Origin: Clostridium beijerinckii HUN142
GTDB lineage: Bacteria; Bacillota; Clostridia; Clostridiales; Clostridiaceae
Reading direction: 5' to 3'
Length of the DNA stretch: 36,931 nt
Assembly (NCBI RefSeq): GCF_000621745.1
Contig: NZ_JHXK01000042.1
Location: forward strand, 1-36,931
Shown: positions 24,436-32,995 of the stretch, piece by piece
Layout of the letters: each line of letters begins with the position of its first letter
Position numbering within the stretch: position 1 is the first letter of the stretch
Position numbers and translations under genes: made by a program
The notes under the pieces: model-generated
Seen by the model: only the letters and a program-made list of their open reading frames with translations
The model's database searches: none
Told to the model about the DNA's origin: nothing

Positions 24436-24473
24436 AACTTATCCACATTTTATTCTAATTCTATGGATAAGTT
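24436..24473 (-). terminator. Distal terminator with embedded DnaA box
   Basis: AACTTATCCA (24436-24445) pairs with TGGATAAGTT (24464-24473); in the minus direction it is followed by a long T-run. It would end minus-strand transcripts from the chemoreceptor gene after a ~370-nt 3' region. The stem contains a perfect DnaA box, TTATCCACA (24439-24447). Confidence 0.65.
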
Positions 24474-24667
24474 CTTAATATTATTGATAAAGTCTAATAT
24501 CTCTTAATTATTAAGTAACACCTTATAGACTAATTTCGTAAATATATATAAGTTCTAGCTAATAAAATTCATATTTATTAAGTTGCCTTATATAAATATC
24601 ATCTTTATATAAATAAGTGTTTTAAATCTATGAATAATATTTTGGAATTCTACATAGAGAAAAAGTA

Positions 24668-24802
24668 AAAAATCATACTTTCGTTAACATGTTATCAGAT
24701 AAAACTAAGTATAAAGAATGTTCCCAAATAATAAATTAAAACTCCCTTAATAATGAGAACTTACTCCTAGTTTCTTTTAATGTCAGCAAAAGTATGATAT
24801 TT
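24668..24802. repeat. 135-bp element with imperfect 23-bp terminal inverted repeats
   Basis: 24668-24690 and 24780-24802 are inverted copies with about four mismatches (core ATCATACTTT / AAAGTATGAT), and inner segments (AAACTA...AGTA) also partly pair. It lies just downstream of the chemoreceptor gene. It might be a MITE-like remnant or a long RNA hairpin; no target-site duplication is clear and no other copy is in the window. Confidence 0.45.
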
Positions 24803-24839
24803 AATTATATTTATATGTTGTACATCTTCATGTCATTTT

Positions 24840-27014
24840 TTACTTTAATTTAAATGATCCAACCATTTCATTTAAATTGTCTGATGAATATTCTAGCACA
24901 TCAGTTGCTTGTTTTAACTGCCTTATTTCTAATAATATTTTCTTAACCATAGACAATGATTCTTCACTCTTATTTGAGCTATTTTCAGTAGATTGTTCTA
25001 TCTTATTTGCCATAGTACTTACATTATTCATAACCTCTCCCACATCTTTGCTTTGAGTTGAAGTTATTTGTGCTATTGACTGCATCGAATTAGCTATTAT
25101 ATTTATATCTTCATTAATATCATCAAATGATTGAATAGATTCTTTTACACTCGCTGTAGATATATCCACCTTAGTATCTATCTCTTCTGCATATTCAAAT
25201 GTTGTTTGTGTCTGTTCTTGAACTTGATTAATAACATTACTTATTGACCTGGTAGCACTTTCTGTTTCTAGAGCTAATTTAGATATTTCTTCTGCAACTA
25301 CAGAAAATCCTTTTCCACTCGCTCCAGCTCTTGCAGCCTCAATTGATGCATTAAGGGCTAAAAGCTGCGTCTGCTTACTTATATTTCTTATCACATTAAT
25401 TACTTCACTTATCTCCTCTGAATATCCCTGTAAAGTGCTTATAGATTGTACAGTATTCTCAATAGTCTTTTCTAAATCTTCCATATTACTCAACACCTCT
25501 TTGGATATGCTTTGCGCTGATGCCGCACTTTCATTAGTTCCTTCAACTATCCCTGATACTTCTAATATAAGACTATCCATTTCTTGAATAGATGCCGTAA
25601 TATCTGAAAATTTGTTTTTTGTATCTTGAAATACTAGATTTTGCTCTTTAGAATTTTCCAACAAAGTTATTACTGTATTTTCAATCACTCCCATTCCATT
25701 TTTAACTTCACTTGTTATATTAGAAACTATATTTACTGACTTTTTTGTAGTCTTGGCTGATTTCTTTACTCTATCTAACATACTCATTTGGTTATTTATA
25801 AACTTATTAAACCATCTTGATAATTCTCCAATTTCATCTGATGATATCTTTTCAACTCTTTTTGTTAAATTTCCTTCGCCTTCTGCAATGTCCTGTAATA
25901 TATTTATCGTTCTACTTAAAGGCGATGAGATCATTCTTTTAGATATTAATAGCGAAAATAGTGATAATATAATCCACATTGATATAGATGTGAATATACT
26001 ATTACTCGGGGATAAATTAATCGTTATAAAATTTACTGTGACTAAAATTGCCGATACTATCGATATGGTTATTGGCATTTTGAAATTAATGCTTTGAAAG
26101 TTATATATCTCAGCTATATCACCTTCACACATCATTCCCCATACATCATCACAGTTCGGAGGTGTTATTAATGTTCCCTTACCTCCAACCATTATATGTC
26201 TGTAATCTGGATATCCAGGCCAACAATCCAGGTTTTCACCATTTCTAATTGTATTTTCAACTCCCCGATGCAATTTACTTGTAGCTGGATCATTAAAAAT
26301 TATTTCGAATTCGGTATGCTCCTTTATTTTAACTGTCCCCCAACTCTTTGTTTTGATTCCATCTTTAAGATTATCACCTAGAGTAAAGGTATTATCTTCA
26401 AATCTACTTCTAGATATAGCCGTTCCCGGCTTAATATCTCTACTAGTCTTCACCATAAATAAGTAGTTGTCTCCAGAATCCTTATAAATATGAGTATCTT
26501 CATCTTGAATTACATTGCTCATATCATCATTTAATGCTCTACAACATAATATCCTAACTTGATCGCTATGATTTCTGCATCTACTAGAAAACATTAATGT
26601 AACGTCATCTGCAAATTTCTTATTACTTGTATCAATATCTAGAGTTCGTTTATCTATATATGGCCCATACATTAGAGACCTACCTTCTAATCCTGCTTTT
26701 AGATTAGGTAAATCACTCATATCTAATCCAATATGCTCTTTACACGAAGAAACTGATACTAATCCATCTTCATTTAAAACAAATATTTCACAAAAATCCT
26801 CGTGCTTTTTTACGGTTTCACTTAAATAATTACATACTATCTTATCATTATCTTGTAATGCTACAAGTGAATTCTTAATATTCTCTAATTGTGCCCACTT
26901 ATCATTAAACCAGTTATCTAATGCCTTTTTTCTTCCATTTGATATTCCTTCAAATACTTTTTCTGAATGCTCTTTTAAATTTCTATTCAACAGATATTTA
27001 AGCCGCAAACTCAT
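24840..27014 (-). CDS. Methyl-accepting chemotaxis protein with N-terminal, apparently cytoplasmic sensor
   Basis: Chemoreceptor of 724 aa. Unlike classical receptors it has no N-terminal membrane segment or signal peptide. The first ~305 residues form a soluble sensor, with MYGPYIDKRTLDI (115-127), SGDNYLFMV (180-188), SRSRFEDNTFTLGDN (201-215) and GYPDYRHIMVGGKG (267-280), and nine cysteines (61, 75, 91, 146, 157, 158, 264, 288, 296). Two close membrane segments follow (about 313-333 and 340-358), then HAMP (~358-412) and the methyl-accepting helices with the hairpin tip LLALNASIEAARAG. This predicts both ends in the cytoplasm. GGGGGG lies 6 bases before the ATG. The ligand is unknown; I recall similar sensors in proteobacterial receptors, but cannot verify this here. 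Confidence 0.88.
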   Translation of the reverse strand: MSLRLKYLLNRNLKEHSEKVFEGISNGRKKALDNWFNDKWAQLENIKNSLVALQDNDKIVCNYLSETVKKHEDFCEIFVLNEDGLVSVSSCKEHIGLDMSDLPNLKAGLEGRSLMYGPYIDKRTLDIDTSNKKFADDVTLMFSSRCRNHSDQVRILCCRALNDDMSNVIQDEDTHIYKDSGDNYLFMVKTSRDIKPGTAISRSRFEDNTFTLGDNLKDGIKTKSWGTVKIKEHTEFEIIFNDPATSKLHRGVENTIRNGENLDCWPGYPDYRHIMVGGKGTLITPPNCDDVWGMMCEGDIAEIYNFQSINFKMPITISIVSAILVTVNFITINLSPSNSIFTSISMWIILSLFSLLISKRMISSPLSRTINILQDIAEGEGNLTKRVEKISSDEIGELSRWFNKFINNQMSMLDRVKKSAKTTKKSVNIVSNITSEVKNGMGVIENTVITLLENSKEQNLVFQDTKNKFSDITASIQEMDSLILEVSGIVEGTNESAASAQSISKEVLSNMEDLEKTIENTVQSISTLQGYSEEISEVINVIRNISKQTQLLALNASIEAARAGASGKGFSVVAEEISKLALETESATRSISNVINQVQEQTQTTFEYAEEIDTKVDISTASVKESIQSFDDINEDINIIANSMQSIAQITSTQSKDVGEVMNNVSTMANKIEQSTENSSNKSEESLSMVKKILLEIRQLKQATDVLEYSSDNLNEMVGSFKLK

Positions 27015-27062
27015 AGCAATCCCCCCAAATATTATTCTTATATTTATTTTTAATAAAAAAAT

Positions 27063-27104
27063 AAAGCACTAAATAAAGATCTTTAGAATCTATATTTGTG
27101 CTTT
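27063..27104 (-). terminator. Terminator-like hairpin in the leader of the chemoreceptor gene
   Basis: AAAGCAC (27063-27069) pairs with GTGCTTT (27098-27104), extended by AAATA/TATTT after a one-base bulge. On the minus strand it is followed by a T-rich run (27052-27062), 48 bp before the ATG and downstream of the candidate promoter. It could be an attenuator. Confidence 0.55.
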
Positions 27105-27151
27105 CATAGCATTAATATTCTTTTATTTATTACAATTTCTTCTATATCATA

Positions 27152-27181
27152 ATTATACCAACTATATTCACTTTTGTGAAT
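27152..27181 (-). promoter_or_regulatory. Candidate promoter of the chemoreceptor gene
   Basis: Minus-strand -35 TTCACA (27175-27180), 17-bp spacer, -10 TATAAT (27152-27157). The palindrome ATTCAC-TTTT-GTGAAT (27166-27181) covers the -35. Confidence 0.6.
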
Positions 27182-27210
27182 TATTATTTTTCATGAAACC
27201 ATTAGTAAAG

Positions 27211-27241
27211 AAAAAAACCCTATCTAAACTAGGGTTTTTTT
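27211..27241. terminator. Terminator after the SEC-C gene
   Basis: A-run plus CCCTA (27211-27222) pairs with TAGGG plus T-run (27230-27241), 7-base loop. It lies 56 bp after the SEC-C stop (minus) and upstream of the chemoreceptor promoter. Confidence 0.85.
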
Positions 27242-27296
27242 ATGCCTTAAATGGCAAACTCCTATATTACATAGAGTTCACTTATATGTATTCATA

Positions 27297-27800
27297 TTAT
27301 TTATCTTTTCCACAACACTTTTTATATTTCTTTCCACTACCGCATGGGCACATATCATTTCTTCCAACTTTATCTAGATTTCTTACTATTCTAGATTCTT
27401 TGTACTGCTTTTGTATTTCATTCCTTTTTTCTATTGAGAATATTCCATCCCATTGTGGTAATGTGTATAAATATTCTGCTTTTGCATCTAGCATATTAAA
27501 ATATAAAGTTTCTAAATTTATATCAAGTACTAGTTCTGTATCAGCATCTATAGTTTCAAGATCATATTGATTTTTTAAACTATCATTAATACCATCCATA
27601 AATCCCATAGCAAATTCTACTGTAGAATCATGTTCTTTAGCTAATTCACTTATTGTAGTCTTTTTAACACTTTTATGATTAGCTAATAAATCTTTATATA
27701 TTGATTTTTCTAATTTACTATACTCTTCCCAGAAAGCATTTTCTCCCTTAGTTTTTACATAGTCAACAACCATGTCAGTCCAATTTGTATATAAACTCAT
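27297..27800 (-). CDS. SEC-C motif zinc-binding protein
   Basis: A 167-aa protein ending in a SEC-C zinc motif, GRNDMCPCGSGKKYKKCCG, with ligands C151, C153, C162 and C163. This is the motif found at the SecA C-terminus, where it binds SecB and ribosomes. The first ~140 residues are acidic and helical with no recognised domain. AGGGAGG upstream of the ATG. Function unknown; it might be a ribosome- or chaperone-associated factor. Confidence 0.85.
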   Translation of the reverse strand: MSLYTNWTDMVVDYVKTKGENAFWEEYSKLEKSIYKDLLANHKSVKKTTISELAKEHDSTVEFAMGFMDGINDSLKNQYDLETIDADTELVLDINLETLYFNMLDAKAEYLYTLPQWDGIFSIEKRNEIQKQYKESRIVRNLDKVGRNDMCPCGSGKKYKKCCGKDK

Positions 27801-27870
27801 TTTTAAGTCCTCCCTTAAATCTTCATTGATTATATATAATATATTTCTATAAATTATAAGCTCAAATAAA

Positions 27871-28662
27871 CTATATCTCTATATAACTGCTGGGATTATG
27901 TCTGTTTGCCATAGTTAATATTATGTCCTCTTTTAACTTAATTCCATTTTCATTTAACACGCTTAAAACAGTTTGGTATGCTAAATCTGGTTGATTATTA
28001 GTATTGCTTAAATGACCTAAAATAATCTTCTTCTTAGTTGAAGATTTGTATAGTTCAACTATAGCACTTCCACAATCCTCATTAGATAAATGTCCTATTT
28101 CGCTCAATATCCTTCGTTTTAAAGGATATGGATATGGTCCAAACTTAAGCATATTTACATCATGATTACTTTCAATGAGAATAACTTCTGATTCTTTTAT
28201 ATTATCATAAATCTCTCTTGTAAAAGTTCCAAAATCCGTTGCTATGCTTATACTCTTTTTTTCCGAACTAACTGTATAACCCATTGGTGCAGCTGCATCA
28301 TGCGGAATATTAAATGCTTTAATATTCATATCTTCTATTTCGGTAATTGACCTTTTATCAATTACCTTTATATTGTGTTCTTTTATATTCCCAATTAAGC
28401 TTTCCATAGCAGACCAAGTATCAGCATTTGCATATATAGGAATGTCATACTTTCTAGACAATACTCCAACTCCTTTAATATGATCACTATGCTCGTGAGT
28501 TATAAAAATTCCGTTCAAATCCTTTGGATTTTCATTAATTTCTTGTAATGCTAAATCAATTTTCTTGCCTGGGAGTCCCGCATCAATTAATATCTTAGCT
28601 CTATTTGAGGCAATAAACATACTATTACCGCTACTGCCACTATATAAAGAACAAAATATCAT
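27871..28662 (-). CDS. walJ: YycJ/WalJ-family metallo-beta-lactamase-fold hydrolase
   Basis: MBL-fold hydrolase of 263 aa. Metal ligands are H56-x-H58-x-D60-H61 (THEHSDH), plus the later ATDFGT aspartate and LGHLSN histidine; the N-terminus CSLYSGSSGNS is typical of YycJ. In Bacillus and relatives this gene follows walRK and is linked to cell-wall and replication coordination, with 5'-to-3' exonuclease activity described for the family. Here walRK is absent; it lies 29 bp downstream of murA in the same direction, with GGGGGAGG before the ATG. The symbol rests on similarity rather than context. Confidence 0.85.
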   Translation of the reverse strand: MIFCSLYSGSSGNSMFIASNRAKILIDAGLPGKKIDLALQEINENPKDLNGIFITHEHSDHIKGVGVLSRKYDIPIYANADTWSAMESLIGNIKEHNIKVIDKRSITEIEDMNIKAFNIPHDAAAPMGYTVSSEKKSISIATDFGTFTREIYDNIKESEVILIESNHDVNMLKFGPYPYPLKRRILSEIGHLSNEDCGSAIVELYKSSTKKKIILGHLSNTNNQPDLAYQTVLSVLNENGIKLKEDIILTMANRHNPSSYIEI

Positions 28663-28691
28663 TCTAATCTCCTCCCCCTAATTTATTTATA

Positions 28692-29957
28692 TTACTCATC
28701 CACTTCTATTCTTTTAATATCTGCTCCTAAAGCTCTAAACTTGTTTTCTATATGAGGGTATCCTCTATCAATATGTTCTATACTAGTTATTTCAGTTGTT
28801 CCCTCTGCAACTAATCCCGCAATAACCATAGCAGCACCTGCTCTTAGATCTGTCGCCTTTACTACTGCGCCTGTTAACTTTTGTGCACCATCTATAATTG
28901 CAACTCTGCCTTCAACTTTAATATTGGCCCCCATCTTCTTCAATTCATCTATGTGTTTATGTCTATTCTCCCAGATAGATTCAGTAATTAAGCTTCTTCC
29001 TGGTACAATGCTTAGCAATGTTGACATTGGTTGCTGAATATCCGTTGGAAATCCTGGGTACGGTGTAGTTTTTATATTAACGCCCTTAAGTGGTGCATTC
29101 ACAGTAACTCTAATACAATCATCACCTTCTTCAATCACTGCTCCCATCTCTGTAAGCTTAGCTGTAATTGATTCTAAATGCTTTGGTATAACGTTTCTTA
29201 TATAAACATCGCCACCTGTAGCAACAGCTGCTATCATGAATGTACCTGCTTCAATTTGATCTGGTATTACACTATAAGAACATCCTTTTAAGCTCTCTAC
29301 ACCTTTAATTCTTATTACATCTGTTCCTGCGCCTCTTATATCAGCTCCCATTGAATTTAAAAAGTTCGCAACATCAACAACATGAGGTTCCTTTGCTACA
29401 TTCTCTAATACTGTTACACCCTCTGCTAACGTTGCTGCAATCATAACATTTATTGTTGCTCCTACTGAAACTACGTCAAAAAATATATTAGCTCCTATCA
29501 ACTTATCAGCTTTAACATTAACCGCCCCATGTTCTATAAACACTTCAGCTCCTAAAGCTTCAAATCCTTTTATATGTTGATCAATTGGTCTTACCCCTAT
29601 TGAACACCCTCCTGGAAGAACTACTCTTGCTTTCTTAAATCGTGCTAATAAAGCTCCAATAAAATAATATGAAGCTCTCATTCTTCTAACATCATCCGTG
29701 CATGCATCAAAATTATTTACATTAGTACTATCTATTTCTAAAGTATTGTTATCTATCTTAACAATATTACAACCTAAGCTTCTAAGTATTCTTTCCAAGC
29801 AGTGTACATCTTCAATATCTGGTATGTTATCAATTATGCATTTTCCATCACTTGCCATTATAGCTGCTGGTAATATTGCTACTGCTGCATTCTTGGCACC
29901 ATTGATATCAACAGTACCTTCTAGCAAGTTTCCGCCGTTTATAACTAATCTCTCCAT
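28692..29957 (-). CDS. murA: UDP-N-acetylglucosamine 1-carboxyvinyltransferase MurA
   Basis: First committed step of peptidoglycan synthesis: transfer of enolpyruvate from PEP to UDP-GlcNAc in the cytoplasm. The 421-aa product has Lys22-Asn23 in NGAKNAA and the active-site Cys118 in GGCSIGVRPID, so it should be fosfomycin-sensitive. I chose ATG 29957 (GGGTG 6-7 bases upstream) over an in-frame GTG at 29966 that lacks a site. Probably co-transcribed with walJ. Confidence 0.96.
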   Translation of the reverse strand: MERLVINGGNLLEGTVDINGAKNAAVAILPAAIMASDGKCIIDNIPDIEDVHCLERILRSLGCNIVKIDNNTLEIDSTNVNNFDACTDDVRRMRASYYFIGALLARFKKARVVLPGGCSIGVRPIDQHIKGFEALGAEVFIEHGAVNVKADKLIGANIFFDVVSVGATINVMIAATLAEGVTVLENVAKEPHVVDVANFLNSMGADIRGAGTDVIRIKGVESLKGCSYSVIPDQIEAGTFMIAAVATGGDVYIRNVIPKHLESITAKLTEMGAVIEEGDDCIRVTVNAPLKGVNIKTTPYPGFPTDIQQPMSTLLSIVPGRSLITESIWENRHKHIDELKKMGANIKVEGRVAIIDGAQKLTGAVVKATDLRAGAAMVIAGLVAEGTTEITSIEHIDRGYPHIENKFRALGADIKRIEVDE

Positions 29958-30334
29958 TGAATTCACCCTATCTATTAAAATCTATATTATCATATATACT
30001 ATTTTACATTATTAACCTATTTTATAATTAAAATCTACTTTAATTATTATATCATAAACTAAATTTATTTAAATACATTTTTTCAGTCCATCAACACTTT
30101 TTTAACCATATATAGGCTACAATACAATTTTTCTTTTGGATTTACTGTAATTATATCCCTAAAATCATATATTACTGGAATAAATATTTCTTTTATTCAA
30201 AAAATATCCTTCAATTCCATAATTATTATTATCATTTACTATTTAATTATTCTTCTATTCTTTTATTCTACTTATTGTGTTATAATTTATTAAGATTTTT
30301 ATTAATACAATATATTGAGATTGTGAGGTTTATC
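29958..30334. other. Divergent promoter region of murA and the 2H-like gene
   Basis: 377 bp of very AT-rich sequence between divergent genes. I see no ORF with a ribosome-binding site, no riboswitch and no strong palindrome. TATAAT-like hexamers are common but none has a convincing -35. Confidence 0.45.
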
Positions 30335-30874
30335 ATGAAGTACTATATAGTTGCATTATTTGATGAGGAAACCTATCAAGTAATATCACCGATACAAAGA
30401 AATATGTCAAAAAAATTTAGAGCAAATAGGAATTCTCCAATACCTTTTGTTTTATTAACATCTATTGAAAATCCTAATTTGGATAAGTTGTGCCCAGTTA
30501 TTGATAAAATTGTGGCTCCTTATAAAAGTTTTAGAATTGATGCAAGTGATTTAGTCTATTTGTTTGAACCTACAAAAAGTATAAATTTAAAAATAGACAA
30601 TAAGGGTTATATAAAGAGACTTTCTCGTAGTCTTTTTGATATATTGGAACTTAACGGATTTGCTGTTAAGTCTTTTGGAGATAATTTTATTTCACTTGCT
30701 AATTTAGGTTATCTTCCCAAGGACTATAAAAAGCAAGATGTAAAGCTAAATTTTCCTGAGATATATGATAATGATAACTTTGTTAAACTAAGAATTAAGA
30801 GCATTGAAATATGGAAACTTCCTATAGTTAAGAAAAATGTTCCTTTGAAATCTTATATTTTAAAAGACTTTTAG
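30335..30874 (+). CDS. Degenerate 2H (LigT/2'-5' RNA ligase-like) protein
   Basis: A 179-aa protein starting at ATG 30335 (GTGAGG 7 bases upstream; a longer in-frame form starting at 30275 lacks a site). The layout resembles the 2H phosphoesterase fold: N-terminal strand YYIVALFDEET, then IPFVLLTSI at 36-44 and, about 80 residues later, NFISLANLGY at 117-126. In active 2H enzymes these positions carry His-x-Thr/Ser (HITL and HISLA); here both histidines are Phe (F38 and F118). If the assignment is right the protein cannot act as a phosphoesterase and may only bind RNA or nucleotides. Homology is judged by eye and is tentative. Confidence 0.55.
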   Translation: MKYYIVALFDEETYQVISPIQRNMSKKFRANRNSPIPFVLLTSIENPNLDKLCPVIDKIVAPYKSFRIDASDLVYLFEPTKSINLKIDNKGYIKRLSRSLFDILELNGFAVKSFGDNFISLANLGYLPKDYKKQDVKLNFPEIYDNDNFVKLRIKSIEIWKLPIVKKNVPLKSYILKDF

Positions 30875-30935
30875 CTTAAACGGTCTTACTATCATAATAA
30901 ATCGACTGTTAAACAATCCAATAAATTTATATTTT

Positions 30936-30976
30936 AAAGACTGTGTTGCGTTTCTGCATTCATCACAGTCTTTTTT
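30936..30976 (+). terminator. Terminator of the 2H-like gene
   Basis: AAAGACTGTG (30936-30945) pairs with CACAGTCTTT (30964-30973), followed by TTT; 62 bp after the stop. Confidence 0.85.
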
Positions 30977-31164
30977 GTTTAATAATTTTTAAAACTGTTC
31001 TTCTCTTATAGTTATATTTTCCTCTAAAGTAAAATTAACTTTAAAAATAATCTCTTAATTTCGAATTTTCTAAAAATATTTTTTTGTAGTCGTTTTCCGA
31101 ACTTTCATTTATTTTAAAGATTTTGTAAAATAATATTATTATTAGAAATGTAGGAGGATTCACT

Positions 31165-31641
31165 ATGAATATTCAGCCACTATTTAAAGTACAAAAAAAA
31201 TACAATGATAGTTTATCTATAAATGAAGAGCTAGACTCCCACAAATTACGAGTACGCAAAAACTTAGAATTTGAAATATCTCTTGGTGCATTAGCTAGTG
31301 AAACTAATTGCTTCAACTATTTATTAAAAAAATCTAGGCCCATTAACATCAGTGCTATATTTGATATGTATATAACTTGTATTTCTCAAGTCTTAACACT
31401 AGGTATTGATCATAGATATACAGATTTAATTGCAGTATCTATGACACCTAATGACTATTGTTTAAGTGATCAATTTCTAAACTTATATATTGATATAAAT
31501 GATTTAATTGCTTTCCCATCTATAGATCACTACTTAACTTTATTTGAAGACCTGCTAAGTTTAGGATTAACCTTAGGTTTTTCAGAATCTCAAATACAAA
31601 ATCAATTTATTAAGGATTTAGACAACTTGGTTATCCTTTAA
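31165..31641 (+). CDS. dUTPase-like protein lacking metal-binding residues
   Basis: A 158-aa helical protein resembling the dimeric (MazG-related) dUTP pyrophosphatases of Firmicutes. The family helix VELGELANE aligns with ISLGALASE at 38-46, followed by TNCFNYL; the second helix LEEYVDGLHFLLSLG aligns with FDMYITCISQVLTLG at 66-80. All Mg-binding acidic residues are replaced (Glu to Ser39, Glu to Ala42, Glu to Met68, Asp to Thr71), so catalysis is unlikely. AGGAGG lies 7-8 bases before the ATG. Monocistronic or with the following DMT gene (89 bp gap). Automated annotation would probably call it dUTPase. Confidence 0.65.
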   Translation: MNIQPLFKVQKKYNDSLSINEELDSHKLRVRKNLEFEISLGALASETNCFNYLLKKSRPINISAIFDMYITCISQVLTLGIDHRYTDLIAVSMTPNDYCLSDQFLNLYIDINDLIAFPSIDHYLTLFEDLLSLGLTLGFSESQIQNQFIKDLDNLVIL

Positions 31642-31730
31642 TTGATACATTCATACTAATTACATAACACCATTTTTATTTTTTATAATATTTAAGATCC
31701 TTAGGGGAATAATAATTTTGAGGTGATGTT

Positions 31731-32162
31731 ATGTTTGGAATAATATGTGCAATAATTTCAGGAATTGCTATGAGTGTTCAAGGTGTATTTAATACCAGGT
31801 TAGGCGAGAAAATTGGAGTATGGGAAACTACATTATTAGTTCAAATCATTGCTCTTATCTTAAGCCTTATCATCTTTTTCTTTTTAGGTGATGGTAATTA
31901 TTCTAATTTGAAGGACTCCAATAAACTTTATCTATTAGGTGGAGCATTAGGAGTTGTTATAACCTTTACTGTAATAAAAAGCGTTGGCTCAATGGGACCT
32001 ACCTTCGGTATTGGTATTATATTAATATCTCAATTACTTGCTGCCGCACTTATAGATGCCTTTGGATTATTTGGAAGTGAAAGACTTAGATTTTCATTAA
32101 ATCATTTTTTAGGTATTGCTATTATGATTGTTGGTATTGTAATATTTAAGTGGAATCATTAG
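31731..32162 (+). CDS. YdcZ/DUF606-type small DMT permease
   Basis: A 143-aa membrane protein with five hydrophobic segments, half the size of full DMT transporters, matching the YdcZ (DUF606) family. N-terminal GIAMSVQGVFNTRLGEKIG (around residues 11-29) is the family hallmark. Such proteins probably work as dimers; substrates are unknown. GAGGTGATG just before the ATG. The next gene starts 17 bp downstream, suggesting an operon. Confidence 0.85.
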   Translation: MFGIICAIISGIAMSVQGVFNTRLGEKIGVWETTLLVQIIALILSLIIFFFLGDGNYSNLKDSNKLYLLGGALGVVITFTVIKSVGSMGPTFGIGIILISQLLAAALIDAFGLFGSERLRFSLNHFLGIAIMIVGIVIFKWNH

Positions 32163-32179
32163 GAAGGGACCGATAAAAC

Positions 32180-32995
32180 TTGAATACTTTTTCTAACATT
32201 AATTTTTTATTCCATTTAACAATTAACAATATAAAGGAATATTTTAAAAAAAGCGCAGAAATAAAATCTGATAAAATTATAAAAAACTCAATTAATTGGT
32301 TTGGTCATGCTACCACAATTATTAATCTATCAAATAAAATTATTATAACTGATCCCGTATTTTCTAGTTCATTAGGGTATTTTAAGAGACTTGTAAAAAA
32401 ACCAATATACATAAATGATTTGAAAGTAGACTATATACTACTCTCTCATGGACATATGGATCATTTAAATTTCTCATCTCTTAGAAAATTAAATAAAGAC
32501 GCTGTTTTTATTGTCCCAAAAGGATATACCCGTATTGCCAGGTTACTTGGTTTTAAGAATGTGTTCTTACTACATCCTGGAGATGTGTATGAAGATGACT
32601 TTATAAGGATTACTGCTTATGAAGCTAATCATGATGGGAGACGCTTTTATTTTGGACATGATGATGAAAGTATTTCATTTTTAATTGAAAGAGAAAATAA
32701 AAGCGTGTTCTTTGCAGGTGATACAGCACTTACTGATAACTTTAAAAATATATCTTGCGATGTTTCATTAATGCCTGTAGGCTGTTATAAACCTGATCGA
32801 TTTTCATATATGCATTGTACGCCAAAACAAAGTTATGAGATGTTTAAAATGATGTCTTGCCCTACAATGATACCAATTCACTATAAAACTTTTAGAATCT
32901 CATTAGAGAACTTTCAGGAAACCGAAGAAACATTATTAAGTTTGAACGATAAGGCTATAAAAATTATAGACATAGGGGAAACCTACAGTTTTTAA
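32180..32995 (+). CDS. UlaG/NAPE-PLD-like metallo-beta-lactamase-fold hydrolase
   Basis: A 271-aa MBL-fold protein of the UlaG/YfhI-like group. The WFGHATTII strand (40-48), ITDPVFS (56-62) and the metal motif SHGHMDH (H90, H92, D94, H95) are clear, with later ligands in the FAGDTAL aspartate and PIHYKTF histidine. The start is a TTG at 32180, with GGAAGGGA about 11 bases upstream; this start is less certain than most. Residues 1-35 are an extension before the fold. Substrate unknown; relatives act on lactones or phospholipids. Confidence 0.82.
   Translation: MNTFSNINFLFHLTINNIKEYFKKSAEIKSDKIIKNSINWFGHATTIINLSNKIIITDPVFSSSLGYFKRLVKKPIYINDLKVDYILLSHGHMDHLNFSSLRKLNKDAVFIVPKGYTRIARLLGFKNVFLLHPGDVYEDDFIRITAYEANHDGRRFYFGHDDESISFLIERENKSVFFAGDTALTDNFKNISCDVSLMPVGCYKPDRFSYMHCTPKQSYEMFKMMSCPTMIPIHYKTFRISLENFQETEETLLSLNDKAIKIIDIGETYSF

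Noticed and set aside
24570..24660. Repeated TTATATAAATA (two direct copies) as possible CRISPR or iteron sequence
   Set aside because: Only two short AT-only copies without regular spacers; expected by chance in this composition.
27015..27150. Possible c-di-GMP (GEMM) riboswitch in the chemoreceptor leader
   Set aside because: The conserved GEMM core is absent and the leader before the hairpin is too short.
31064..31078. CodY-like AATTTTCTAAAAATA upstream of the dUTPase-like gene
   Set aside because: Two mismatches, including the central G, in very AT-rich DNA; no promoter elements can be aligned with it.
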